From: Podarcis raffonei
Taxonomy: Eukaryota; Chordata; Lepidosauria; Squamata; Lacertidae
Direction: 5' to 3'
Assembly: GCF_027172205.1 (NCBI RefSeq)
Contig: NC_070604.1
Span: 63,195,023-63,259,022 of the forward strand
Length of the DNA: 64,000 nucleotides
The notes under the pieces were generated by a model, which did not search any database, was not told the origin of the DNA, and saw nothing but the letters and a program-made list of their open reading frames with translations. Position numbers and translations under genes: made by a program. Positions 24,801 through 35,065 of this stretch are shown one piece after another. Each line of letters starts with the position of its first letter. Position 1 is the first letter of the stretch.

Positions 24801-27800
24801 TGACTTGCTGGTTTCTAATAAAAGATTCAAAATTATGCTCTTCAGAATCGAATGGAACCGAAGGCAGCCACTTAATACGGCAGTGCTGAAAATGGCAAGC
24901 AGTAAAAAGAGGGCCTATTTCTGCAACTCTAACCTGAAACGGGTGCAGCAGGCAATATATAACTTTTGATTTTCCTTCACTGAAGAGTGGAAAGTGGAGA
25001 CCAGTAATTTACAGGTTGAGAGGGAATGGATGGGGAAATGAACACGGCTCAAAGATGCTTCCCCTAAGCAGGCCAATAGCCAGAAATGTTGTGGTGATGG
25101 TGGCAGAACATTGGAGAGTCATTGTAAATCAGGGTGGGGAAAGCAAAACCTAAAGGACAAGCTAGTCAGGGTGACACAATTCAAAGCAAGCCATTACGTA
25201 ACCTCCTGGCACCTTTGCAGTAATTGGACAGAACACTGGAAGATCTCTGCCTTAGCAGTTTTTTGGGGGTGGGTTGGGGCTGGATGAGGATATTGCCTGC
25301 AGGTTTCCCCCTTATCATCATATAAGAAAGAGAAAGATGGCAGAGGTGCTTCCAGGTCTTCTGACATTGAAAAGAGTAATTTTATAAACCAAGGAAAACT
25401 CTATAAACCTGGAACATATATGAACAAAGGAATCTGCCTTATACCAAATCAGACAAGTGGCTCATCCAGCTCAGTGGCTCTCTGGGGTTTTGCAAAAAAA
25501 ACTGGTCAAATATCCTCCCCTTCATACTTTTGCAGGCTCATTTATCCACTGTGCATGTGGGGCAGAGGGATATTCCATGACTTTTTTGTGTCTTACATTA
25601 TAGAAATGGCTATGGATGGTTTTTCTTAAAAAAGAATCCCACACACACTGCCACTATTTGAAGTGGTTTGATGGCCTGTGGTAATCCTATAGCTTTCTTG
25701 TAAAAGAATGCTCAATGAGAATGATACAGTATTGTTCCTTTGAAAATTATTGCAATGGGGGTGACAGCAGTTGCTACCTGGGCATGATCTATGCTTCTGA
25801 GCAATGATCCCTCCCCTTTGCCCACATCAGGCCCACTCCTGCAGTTCCAGCACTTGTTTTGCACTAATCTAGGTGATCGCTCACTGTGGTTCACCAGTTG
25901 GACAGATCTGGATGATCCTTTGCCTCATTTGAGTGACTGGGTGTTTCTATAGATCAATGGGCTCTTTAATGATCTATTAGAATTTCAAGGGAGAAGGTAA
26001 TAGCTCTTAGCCTATTGTTAAGGCACAGATCCAGCAATTAGGGTTGCCTGGAGATATGGTTTGTCCTCAGCTGACTGTTATTTAGAAAGAAGCTTCACTA
26101 AGAAACAAGGTTATATACCTTTGTAAAGCCAAGAGGATCTTGTCATGACTTGTACAAAAAAGGATTTCTCAACTACTTTTATCTATTTTTAGAACTATTT
26201 GATATTAAAGCAACAAATTTGCATCCTGTATTGGAGATGTGTTTTATAGTTCTTTGCTTACCTTTCAACGTAGCAATGCAATCTTTGGAGAGTCCACTGA
26301 ACAGGAGTGGAGTAATATATACCTGCACTGTGACACAGTACACTGTATTCGACTCTAAATGGAACACATCAAGTCTGTTGCTTTTAATACAGAACATCCA
26401 CTAGGGGAAAGAAGACATTGTCACACTTCAGAACTTAACTATACAACAATATATTGGAGAATCACAGAAACACAGGAACATTCTACCTATGGTTTCATCT
26501 ATGAACCAACCACCAGAGAGTGGAGAAAAACGTGCATCTCCGTTCAGATTGTTATACCTTAATCCAGGGGTCAGCAAAGTTTTGTGGCTTGGGCCAGTTC
26601 ACGGTCCCGCAGATGCCATGGTGGGCTGGACTGCACATGCACATACACATGCGCAAATGCTATTTCCGGAGCTCCTTCTGGCGCAGAGGATGTGTGCGTA
26701 GCTTCCCATTGGCTGCAGGAGCTTCCTGCAGCCAATAGGAAGCCAGCCAGCATCACGGAAGGCAGTCCCCGCTCTGCTCTGTGCCAGTTTAGCATGGCGC
26801 ATGGGAGCCAACTGAGTGGGCGGCAGGGGTCCCCAAGCAGGCGGTGGGGGTCCATGGGCTGTTTGTGGCTCATGGGCCTTAGGGTTGCTCACCCCTGCCT
26901 TAATCCTACATATAACATAGCTGTCAACTTACAGATTTGAAAATAAGGGACCAGCAGCCAAAATAAAGGACCTGCAGCCTCACCTGTTCCAGGCACTCCA
27001 GTCTTTCTGTCCCCCTGCAGTCTGGTCAAACTCATGCTGGTAGCTTCGAGAACACTGTCCAACCAACTTTGTAACCAGAGGTTCAACTGAATAGAATCTG
27101 AATCACATGCACCACAAGGCCTATGCAGCCTCAACTTAAGATGGCTCCTCGGCCTGGCTTTGCACTGCAAAGTTTGCAGCAGCACGTGCAACAAAATGGC
27201 GTCCAGCATTCAAAAAACCCCTCAGCTTGCATTAACTAGCCACACACAAGGCATGCAAGCTCCACCCCCAGTCGTTCTTAGACTTCTTATTGGGTGAGCA
27301 ACACAGCCAAGCAACACAGTTGGAGCCTCCCTCCTCTCTGGCTGGCAGGGAGGGAGGGAGAGGAGCTGCTTCCTTTGAAATTTAAGGGACATCATTTAAG
27401 GGACATTTAAGGGACATCCATCAATAAGGGACAGCAGCGGGACATGGCGCTGGAATAAGGGACTGTCCCTTCAAATAAGGGACACTTGACAGCTAGCTAA
27501 AAAACACAGTGCCATCAGGATAGAGATGACAGCCAAAGAACAGGATCTCTCTCCTTTCTTAGCTTTCAATTTTGGTCTCTACTGCTGACTTTCTTTCAGC
27601 CCACATCTTCACTTTCTTCCCAGCCACCACAGTCATCATATAGTTCAGGTAATTGAGATGAGATCACAGACACCTGCTTGGACATGGCACCAAGCCCTGG
27701 GTTCCCAGGTTGGCATTTCTTTCTTTACCACAGCTAGTTCCTGGCTCTTCCTCTTGTTGGGACAAAAAGCAGTTTGGGTGAGGGGAAGGTTTTAAAGGTG

Positions 27801-30800
27801 GAGGGCAAGACACTGGCCCACAGGGAAAGTGTTAAATATCCCTTCCCCACATATAATCTTCTGCTCCAGATCTGCAACCTCCCACAACTGTCTTGCACGT
27901 GTAGTGGTTTTCTGTCTTTATTATCAGGGGGAAGTCATTTACATGACTAAGCACCATGTTATTTTCACCCTCATTGCTCACACTCCCAATTATGCTGCGC
28001 TCCCAAGAACTATCCTTCGTCTTCATCATCCATCCACATACATATTTGCAAAGCACACAACTGCCCCTTCTCAACATCCTAATAACATGACCATCTCCAA
28101 TTAATCCAGAACCGATTTAAATTGCTTAATAGCCCTTTCTAATCAAGTTTTACCTGTGTCTTTTTTTTAGTGTTGAATACAGATACATTATATTGTAGGA
28201 TGGGATATATTTCATGCAGATAATTAGGCTCATTTCTGGAGTTTCTGCTCCATGTCTTAGGTGCAGCCACAATGACTGAAATAGATTTTTCAGCAGAAGA
28301 CAAGGCAAATGCGGGTGGATCAATTTTAGCTGGAAAAGAAAAGCAAGTATATATTAGAGTGTGCATAGTGACAAGAAAACAACTATAGCCAACTGTGATA
28401 ATATTCCCTCATCAGTCTTTTGTTTTGATGTGTGGTTGCAGAGCTGTGAATGGGGCCCCTCCCTGCTCCACCATCCCTGCCCAAGCCTTGATTTGTAACA
28501 CTCAAAAGCTGGTGAAGTTATTTTAGCAACTGAGGCACAAAACTCCATAAGCACCTCTCTCCCCTTCAACCTTACGATAAATTGTTTAATTTATTGCCCT
28601 TTCATGGCACCCAGAATCAACAGCCCAACAGGCTATCACACTTTCCATAATAGCAGGGTGAGCTGTGGTGAATTACAAACTCTTATTAACTCCCTTGAAC
28701 TTTTTAAAATAAATAAATAAAAACAAAATACTTTTAGGCTGCCTTTAAAGGCAAAAGCCTTAAGCTAGTTTACAAACATGAAAAATCCAAAATACAGTCA
28801 CAATACAAATCGTGCTTTAGGAACACATTCCACCCAATAATATTAAAAGCAGCCAATCAGTCCAACTTCAATATAAGTTAAAAATCATGAGCAAGACAGC
28901 TCCCCTGAAATGCAAATAACAGCTTTGGCGAAGTGATTTTTGTTGGGAGTGTAATGGAAGAGAAAGAGTTAAACTCCCACCCCCCAGACTTTACATCACT
29001 CACATAACAAAGATGTCTAGTTGCTTTCATGCAGTGCCATAGCTGGGGGTGGGGGGTGGGCAGGGACTAGCTGAGTTTTTTGCCCCAGGTGAAGTCTCCA
29101 GAGGGGCACCAATGAGGCTCCCAGCCTCTCTCTCTCTCTCTCTTTGTGTGTGTGTACGCAAATGCATGTCAGGAGGGTGCCAAATTGGGTCTTTGAGCTG
29201 GATTAAATAAAGCCTAGTTTGCCCCTGCTTTTATGCAATTAATGCTAAGTCCAGTGTGCACCTGAAAGAAGTTGGGCAAGCAGGCTGTTCATGCAAATGA
29301 CAAAGCTGTGATTCAAATCCAGTGTTGACACAGGATCTCTGTGATCAAAGCCCTAATCACTTTGCTATATAGAAAGAATAATAAATGCAGTTTTCAAGCC
29401 ATGTTTAAACTAGTGCCTGCTTAAGCAACCATCGCATCAAATTTTATCGCAAGCATTTTAGTGGAGTCTGTTGCACAACATGAGTTCTGACTGGTAATCT
29501 GCCCTCTGGAAACTTTCAATACTATTATGAACACATAGCATTCCTTAGGTGTTTCCTTACTGTCTGTTAATGGATTAAACCGAGGAGATTCTGTCCAGCT
29601 GGAACAACTTCCATTCAGAAAAGCTTTTACTCTGGCATGATATAGCTCCTTATGGTCACTTGTTCCACGTGAGAGGTCACACCAGGTCTGACTGATATTT
29701 CTGCATTCTGCATCCTTAATCCATCTAGCTGTGCCATATCTGAATTTTAAATAATCAATAGAAAGAGAAAAGGTCAGTGCTCATTCTATGATCATGGCTA
29801 CTAACAATTGGTAGCCTTATCCTCTAGCAATTTGTCTAATCTTTAAAAACATCCACCTGAGTTCGTGGCCATCGCTACTTCTTGTGGGAGTGAATTCTGT
29901 AGTTTAACTATGTGGTGAAGTGATTATGACAGTATGAACTATTCATTCAATTTATAAGGCACTTTCAAGCAGTGCCGTTGCAGTGGCTTGCAAGAATTGA
30001 AACAAAATATATATAATTTAATCAATGCAAGTTAAAATGTTTAACAATCAAAGTAAGGCAGCTCAGCCGGTAGAGCACGAGGCTCTTAATCTCAGGGTCG
30101 TGTGTTTGAGCACCATGTTGGGTGAAAGATTCCTGCATTGCAGGGGGTTGGACTGGATGACCCTTGTTGTTCCTTCCAACTCTATGAATCTATGATTCAA
30201 TTGCTCATACATATCAGACCAAAGTTGCTTGGGTGTTTCCCTACAATGTCCAGTGATTAATTTTGGATTATCATACTGAAAATGTGCAATGTATCCCATG
30301 CCTCTTACTGCTTTGCTTACGTTCAATAATTCATGTAATATCAAGAACCACTCGTAATTTTTCCCTTTTAGGTGCTAGCAAGGAGAGGGCATGTGGGGGA
30401 GACAGACAGAGATGCTAGGGACTCCTGTTGATCACTGTCTTGCCAGAATCCAAGATCTGTTTATATTTTAAAGGAGCCGGTCTACTGAATGAAGCTACGC
30501 CAGCTTCAACTTCAACCTTGAGGTTACTGCTGCAAAAGAAAGCATGATGAAGCATGTTGCACATTTAAAGCACCATTAAAAAAACTAACCCACAAACTAG
30601 TATTGGTAGTACAGAAAAATCAACAGCAAAACATACACTAAATACTTCACACTATAAATTAATTTGTCCTCAGGAATCCCTTCTGGCGGCAACCAGTGTA
30701 AGACATTCTTCAGGTTTCTGGAGACAAAATGAACATTCCTAGGGCTGGGCAAAGTACAACACAATGCTGTTGGGAAAAACAAACGAGTTAACATGTGTGG

Positions 30801-33158
30801 ACAATAAGGATGCCACCATTTATCAATGTGCATTTTGAAAAGCTGATCATCTGGATGGACAGGCCAACAAGTTTTAAACGTTGGCCGGTTTTCCCTGTCT
30901 GCAGAGGCAGCTGCCAAGGATTCTGGCTGATGGCAATTCAGGATTCTGATTGCAACCAAAACTGCCTCACTTTTATGACCATGTTAGACTGGTGTTAGTT
31001 GTAGCATGTAAACTAATCTATGTGTCCCTGGCATTGTGATGTAATGACTCTTGCTATCACTTCGCTCAGGAAAGAAGCATAGCACCCACACTTCATATGC
31101 AATGATGGTCTCTCTTCACAAACGTAAGGTAAAAGGTGAAGGACCCCTAGACAGTTAAGTCCAGTCAAAGGCAACTATGGGGTTGCAGTGTTCATCTCGC
31201 TTTCAGGCTAAGGGAGCCGGCGTTTGTCCACAGACAGCTTTCCGGGTCATGTGGCCAGCATGACTAAACCACTTCTGGCACAATGGGACACCATGATGGA
31301 AACCAGAATGCACGCAAACGCCATTTACCTTCCGGCCGCAGTGGTACTTATTTATCTACTTGCACTGGCATGCTTTCAAACTGGGACAGAGCAATGGGAG
31401 CTCACTCCGTCACACAGATTCAACCACCAACCTTCCGATCAGCAAGCCCAAGAAGCTCAGTGGTTTAGACCAAAGCACCACCCGCGTCCATTTAACAAAG
31501 GCCAGGTAACCTGCTCCTTTAGTGGAGATCAGACTTTCCCCTCCTTTGGTATAGATGGCATTTGTGTCCTCAGTATCCTTCGCATCTACTGAACAAAAAA
31601 AGTGTGGATTATATGAGTTGCCGCTTATGCTGGTCTGTGACCATAATAAAGTAAAGTCATTCATATGAGCTGCCTCAACACGCCAGTTGCTACTAGTTGT
31701 ACTCAACTTAAAAGGACATCACCACCTCTACATATGATTTCTTGCTGCAAAAGTGATGCTATCTCTTGCTCAGGGATGGAAAAGCTCTCACTCTCACTCT
31801 CCTACTTTTCTGTGTAAAACAGAAACCTGACCAGACCACGAACCCTGCTTCCTCAAAATCTGACTTTCGACAAAATAGGCATGCATTGTAATGCAATATG
31901 AATAGCAAAATATGAATATTTAGACTCTTAGCAGCCAAAGCAGCAAAGATGATGTATAATTTCCATCTCACTGAGACACACCGTGCTGTGTAGTAATGCA
32001 GGAACCATATTTCCCAGCATTTTCTATTAAGGTGCCAGATGCATTTCTTACAGATTTTAAGAGAGGTTTCAAGAGAGGACAGCGGGAGTGCCAAAGAGTA
32101 TTCAGTAAGGAGAGAGGATTCAAAACACACACACACTAAAAACAATAGTTTTTACAACTCTAAATAACTACAGAAACTTTACTGCATTTGTGCCTTTGGC
32201 ATGCATACTTGGGACTTAAACCTATTCCAGTTGCAAACCCATAGACTTACACTTAAAAGGGTAAAATTAAAGGGACCCCTGACACTTAAGATCTAGTTAA
32301 TTCAGTGGGACTTACTTCTAAGTAGGCATGCATAAGAATAACCTGTTAACTTTAAAAGAACAGGCAGTACTTGTTTTTGTATATCAAGCAATCTGGGCAA
32401 GGGTGCCAACTTGAATAAAATTCTGGGGGGTGGGAGAGACAGGTAAGCCCTACCCCACATAATCAACTACAAGATGCAGTGCACACATACCATTTGAATG
32501 GCAATGCCCATCAACTGGGGGGGCGCTCCCTCAAATATTTTACTGTGGGGCAGAAGGGAACTCCGCGTCTAAGAGTTGGCTTCCATGAATGTAGGAAACC
32601 TTGAGGAATAGAAGGGGGCAGGGAGCCGAAGAGAAGATATTCCTCTCAGAGCTCTCTGTCCCGTCAGGACTCTCCTGTGCTTTGAGGGCTTGCACAGCAC
32701 TTGTAACCCGTGCGGTGACGAAGATACTCCGCATGTGCTCAGAAGCACTCTTGTTTATCTGCTCCAAACTGGAACAGCGGCATTTAAGCAGCTTCCAGAA
32801 GCGAGGCCAGAATCAAACTACCCCCAGGCAACAGCACATAGCTCAGTCCAGAACATCGGACCACAAAGAGCCCACAGGACAGGATTCTTAAGAAGAAGAA
32901 GAAGAAAGCGACACTTTCCTCGCCATGGTTATTATTCTGCCAACTGACCTCGCAAGCTTCGCCGAGATTGCAGACGAAGCCTTGAAAGAGCGCGAACAGA
33001 ATGGCAGAAACAGGCGAGGAAGCGCAAAGCGCGATGCGCCTTCCTTTCTGCCGGGACTCACCTGACGCCACCGGCTCAGCAGGGGCGGGAACGACGGCCA
33101 GGCGCAGCAGCAGCAGCCCCAGAGCCGAGAACCATGGAAGGGCTTCGGCGCCGCACAT
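20757..33158 (-). CDS. IL20RA: IL20RA, interleukin-20 receptor subunit alpha, complete, 7 coding exons
   Basis: Class II cytokine receptor chain that pairs with IL20RB (IL-19/20/24) or IL10RB (IL-26) at the plasma membrane and signals through JAK1/STAT3. Coding exons read on the minus strand: 33158-33062, 30766-30637, 29739-29561, 28329-28154, 26400-26262, 24221-24082, 21812-20757. All have AG acceptors and GT donors, and the phases 1,2,1,0,1,0 are those of the family. The spliced frame gives 638 residues: signal peptide about 1-27, two fibronectin-III domains (about 33-240), membrane helix about 250-273, long cytoplasmic tail. Diagnostic matches to human IL20RA, from memory of the family, are NVLHWLPPEG, the VYG/ECRNIS junction, KSISV with YNVSVFNTK, RYIH after the membrane helix, INFITINI, DWDPQTG, EEGLLSR and QWGLHIQM at the end. 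Human IL20RA is about 553 residues, so the tail here is longer. Exon edges come from splice consensus and alignment by eye. Confidence 0.95.
22457..22603. mobile_element. hAT-like MITE, CAGTGCTTT family
   Basis: Ends CAGTGCTTTCTTTCTA and AAAAAAAGAACTG, with AATGTTTAGGGGTA repeated inside. Imperfect 8-base flanks. In intron 6 of IL20RA. Confidence 0.6.
22643..22835 (-). mobile_element. tRNA-Ala-headed SINE
   Basis: Minus strand ends GAGCTGATGGCACCAGTGGT, CTCAGCAAAAGGCAGCTTCC; the head is degraded. Same family as 12110-12300. Confidence 0.6.
23461..23591 (-). mobile_element. tRNA-Lys-headed SINE with CR1 tail
   Basis: The minus strand reads CTTGATCTCAGGGTCGTGGG, TTTGAGCCCCACATTGGGC, then GACTAGATGACCCTTGG, CCAACTCTACAATTCTATT. 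Compare the plus copy at 30056. Confidence 0.75.
23598..23720 (+). mobile_element. tRNA-Ala-type SINE, worn
   Basis: GGCCACAGCTCAGTAGCGTA and ACTTACCTTGCTTATACAAA resemble the A-box side of the tRNA-Ala SINE; the tail is lost. Confidence 0.4.
24082..24221 (-). CDS. IL20RA: IL20RA coding exon 6 (transmembrane)
   Basis: Acceptor TCTCCACAG, donor TTG/GTAAGG, end phase 0. Encodes a hydrophobic helix (ILLGYILPVLLTVLIILV) followed by CCCVYRYIHITKQKYPTNL. The YRYIH juxtamembrane sequence is shared with human IL20RA. The three cysteines at the inner face could be acylated, which is inference. Confidence 0.93.
26262..26400 (-). CDS. IL20RA: IL20RA coding exon 5 (end of FNIII domain 2)
   Basis: Acceptor TTCCCCTAG, donor AAAG/GTAAGC, end phase 1. 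Encodes WMFCIKSNRLDVF, ESNTVYCVTVQVYI and SKDCIATLK. The three cysteines align with those of human SQCVTN / TLYCVHV / KQCARTLK. Confidence 0.92.
26565..26897. mobile_element. hAT non-autonomous element with exact 8-base duplication
   Basis: Ends CAGGGGTCAGCAAAG / TTGCTCACCCCTG. Flanked by exact CCTTAATC at 26557-26564 and 26898-26905. In IL20RA intron 4; CpG-rich inside, explaining the many overlapping open frames. Confidence 0.93.
26920..27493. mobile_element. TA-flanked DNA element (Tc1/mariner-like) with internal BovB slice
   Basis: Ends GCTGTCAACTT / CACTTGACAGC flanked by TA. AAGGGAC motifs are clustered near both ends, with about six in 27380-27490. Bases 26990-27070 match the reverse complement of the BovB coding region around 53630-53705. 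In IL20RA intron 4. Confidence 0.7.
28139..28141. other. start of IL20RA intron 4 (3' side of exon 4), short A/T-rich stretch
   Basis: Only noted because the open frame across exon 4 runs a few codons past the splice donor before stopping here; the exon itself ends at 28154. Confidence 0.3.
28154..28329 (-). CDS. IL20RA: IL20RA coding exon 4 (start of FNIII domain 2)
   Basis: Acceptor TTTTCCAG. Encodes TKIDPPAFALSSAEKSISVI, TWSRNSRNEPNYLHEIYP and LQYNVSVFNTKKKTQ. The IDPP start and the IYPxLxYNVSVxNTK stretch match human IL20RA closely. It ends in phase 0. Confidence 0.94.
28575..28880 (-). mobile_element. L2-like LINE 3' region, degraded
   Basis: Contains an A-rich AAATAAATAAATAAA run and GTAAACTAGCTTAAGGC on the minus strand. 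In IL20RA intron 3. Confidence 0.35.
29119..29155 (+). repeat. (TC)n(TG)n microsatellite
   Basis: Run of TC then TG inside an unclassified repeat (29031-29220) that begins GTGCCATAGCTGGGGG. Confidence 0.85.
29561..29739 (-). CDS. IL20RA: IL20RA coding exon 3 (end of FNIII domain 1)
   Basis: Encodes TARWIKDAECRNISQTWCDL, TSDHKELYHARVKAF and SSWTESPRFNP. It carries the Cys pair of domain 1 (ECRN / WCDL) and the WTES-PRF end motif of class II receptors. It ends in phase 1 at ACAGACA/GTAAGG. Confidence 0.94.
30056..30198 (+). mobile_element. tRNA-Lys-headed SINE with CR1 tail
   Basis: GCTCAGCCGGTAGAGCACGA, GGCTCTTAATCTCAGGGTCG: a tRNA-Lys(CUU)-like A-box and anticodon arm. Then a CR1 end, GGTTGGACTGGATGACCC and CCAACTCTATGAATCTATG. 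In IL20RA intron 2. Not a working tRNA gene because the acceptor stem does not close. Confidence 0.88.
30637..30766 (-). CDS. IL20RA: IL20RA coding exon 2 (start of FNIII domain 1)
   Basis: Acceptor CCCAACAG, then a frame reading PSPRNVHFVSRNLKNVLHW and LPPEG, the WxPP signature of the first class II domain. The donor GTATGT is chosen over two nearby GTs because only it joins exon 3 as LVYG, matching the FIYG of human IL20RA. Phase 2 at the end. Confidence 0.93.
31125..31489 (-). mobile_element. Sauria-type SINE in IL20RA intron 1
   Basis: Minus-strand copy from GGACGCGGGTGGTGCTTTGG to a ACCTTAC tail, same strand as the gene. Moderately diverged; flanking duplications are not clear. Confidence 0.9.
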
Positions 33159-33440
33159 CGAGAGCGGGCGGCGTGTGCGCGGTCACATGGCCGCCGGGCG
33201 AAGGGGGCCGCGTGCCGCGCCAAACCGGGCAGAAAGAGGCGCGAGTAGAGCCGCAGGCCGGCCTGAGGGACCGCAGCAGGTCGCAGCAGCTGAGCGGTTT
33301 TCTCTCACACGACGACGGGGTGGTTCCCTCCTCCACGGAGAAGGTGGAGCAGACGGGACGTTTTGGAGGAAGAGTCGCGGGACCGAGCGCCTCCTTTGAC
33401 GAGGGAGCCACTTTCCTCCGCCCTAACCCTTAATAGGCGT
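33000..33440 (-). promoter_or_regulatory. CpG-rich promoter and first-exon region of IL20RA
   Basis: This stretch is visibly far richer in G+C and CpG than its flanks and covers the IL20RA start codon and about 280 bases upstream. It includes a GGGCGG box near 33168 and an E-box (TCACATGG) near 33182. No TATA box is evident just upstream, so dispersed initiation is likely (inference). Several overlapping open frames here on both strands are base-composition artefacts. Confidence 0.72.
33062..33158 (-). CDS. IL20RA: IL20RA coding exon 1 (signal peptide)
   Basis: Encodes 32 residues from MCGAEALPWF with a leucine-rich core (LGLLLLRLAVV) and a PAPAEP cleavage region, followed by the donor GTCAG/GTGAGT in phase 1. 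The start is chosen because it is the only ATG in this frame ahead of a hydrophobic leader. Its Kozak context is weak (T at -3). It lies inside a CpG-rich island, as expected for a first exon. Confidence 0.88.
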
Positions 33441-34559
33441 CTGTCTGTGGGGCGATGCCTGAGGCGGCTGTTAGGAGCTGGCAGAGTACCTGCTGCCCGC
33501 GTTTTCTTAGAGGTACTCTTTCCTGTGTGACCTGATGGTTTTCAGGGCCCAGGTTCTAGGAATCCCTGGCAAACAAACAAAACAAGACAAGACAGACAAA
33601 ACCCAGCCCCCTTTCTTTTCTTGCTCTCCCCATGCCCGCACCACTTGTCAACACCTGCTTTACAGATGGTGAAATTCCTGCAAAGAAGTTGCTTCCAAGT
33701 AGGTGAGTCCCATAGTAAGATGGCAACACATGTTACACCCACCCCAAATATGTCTAACTTTCTGTGTGAATGACTACAGGTAAGCTGTGATGGGTCACAG
33801 TTGAACAGTGTGTGTCTGCACAATATGTGCATGTGTACAGGGTTTTGTATTGATTTACAAGGCTCCAGGATAGCTTATTCATTAGATTCCTGCCCCATCA
33901 CTGAGCTGTTTGGGGGAGTCTCTGCTAGTGGCCTCCAATGACTCAAGCGCATTGTGAAGGCTAACTTTGAAAATGGACAAGTTAGACCATACAGGCTTAG
34001 GACAAACTAAACAGACATTTCCTTTAACATGTGAAATTGTGAGTGGGGTTGCTATAGTTGGCAGTGATTTGTGCAAAGGGAAAGCAGTGGGCCAGACTCA
34101 ACTCCGTACCCAACTCAGGCATTTTTTAAACCAGAAAATAGGACTGGGCAATATATATGTATTGTCTGCTCTGGTCTAAATGTATTAGTAACCACCCTAC
34201 ATTCCTCCAGGGGTTAGACTCTTGCAATGGGCAATCTTTCTCCATGCTGGGGCCACCCCTTCTATCTTGGTGCTCAGTCAACTCAGCTCTATCAAGTAAC
34301 TCTGCATGCTGTCCTGCTGCTTGAGGTGTGGCTAGGTGGGCCTCAAGTTACTGCACCTTCTCTTGCAGCAAGACAGCCAGCTTGCACTTGCTACAAAGTG
34401 AACTGTTGCTTGTTCTCTGGCAGAATGGCAAACATGGCACAGCTGTTACAGGTCACTGTAGCAGCTCCATTACCTTCCATGCCTCTAGTCCTATGCTCAC
34501 CAAGAGACAGAACTCTAGCAGGGGAGATTAAGGGGAAGGCCTAACCCGCCCCCCCCCTT
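33440..34559. other. upstream flank of IL20RA, no gene seen
   Basis: Mixed sequence beyond the CpG island. Nothing exon-like; no cytokine-receptor motif on the minus strand. Confidence 0.4.
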
Positions 34560-35065
34560 TGCAAGCTCCCAGGATCTGCACTGAGCTAAGGAGTCAGACA
34601 CGACTAAACAACAACAACGACTGCTGCTGGTTGCTAACTCCCTTCTCAGCTGTAACTCCTCCCCCTCAGATCCCGTGTTCCCACAGAGTAATCAGCCACA
34701 CACACCTCCTTACTGGAAACAAGCTCCAGTGAACTCAGGAGAACTTGCTTCTGAGTAGACATGTGCATGGGATTGTACCGTTAGCCATATTCTACCAATA
34801 GCTGGAGGCCCCTGTTTGCAAGCTCCCAGGATCTGTACTGAGCTAAGTTTGACTGCTGCTGGTTGCCAAATCCTCCCTCAGCTGGGCTCCCTCTCAGCTG
34901 TAACTCCCCCCCCCCCTCAGATCCTGTGTTCCCACAGAGTATGGTAATCAGCGCAGCCACACACTTTCCTATGGGAAAAAAGCTCCAGTGAACTCAGGAG
35001 AACTTGCTTCTGAGTAGAGATGTGCATGGGATTGTGCCGTTAGCCATATTCTACCAATAGCTGGA
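34560..35065 (+). repeat. tandem duplication, two units of about 250 bases
   Basis: Unit 1 about 34560-34815 and unit 2 about 34816-35065 share GCAAGCTCCCAGGATCTG, CAGTGAACTCAGGAGAACTT and TTAGCCATATTCTACCAATA. Unit 1 alone holds a BovB 3' tail. Confidence 0.9.
34587..34617 (+). mobile_element. very short BovB 3' end
   Basis: GAGTCAGACACGACTAAACA followed by ACAACAAC, the terminal bases of BovB, present in only one of two tandem units. Confidence 0.75.

Noticed and set aside
26571-26940. Overlapping open frames on both strands
   Set aside because: They fall inside a CpG-rich hAT element with an exact 8-base duplication; not host coding.
30059-30131. tRNA-Lys gene
   Set aside because: A-box and anticodon arm are recognisable, but the acceptor stem does not close and a CR1 tail follows: a SINE head.
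33001-33433. Several overlapping Arg/Ala/Gly-rich frames on both strands
   Set aside because: CpG-island artefacts over the IL20RA first exon; only the minus frame with a signal peptide and donor site is supported.
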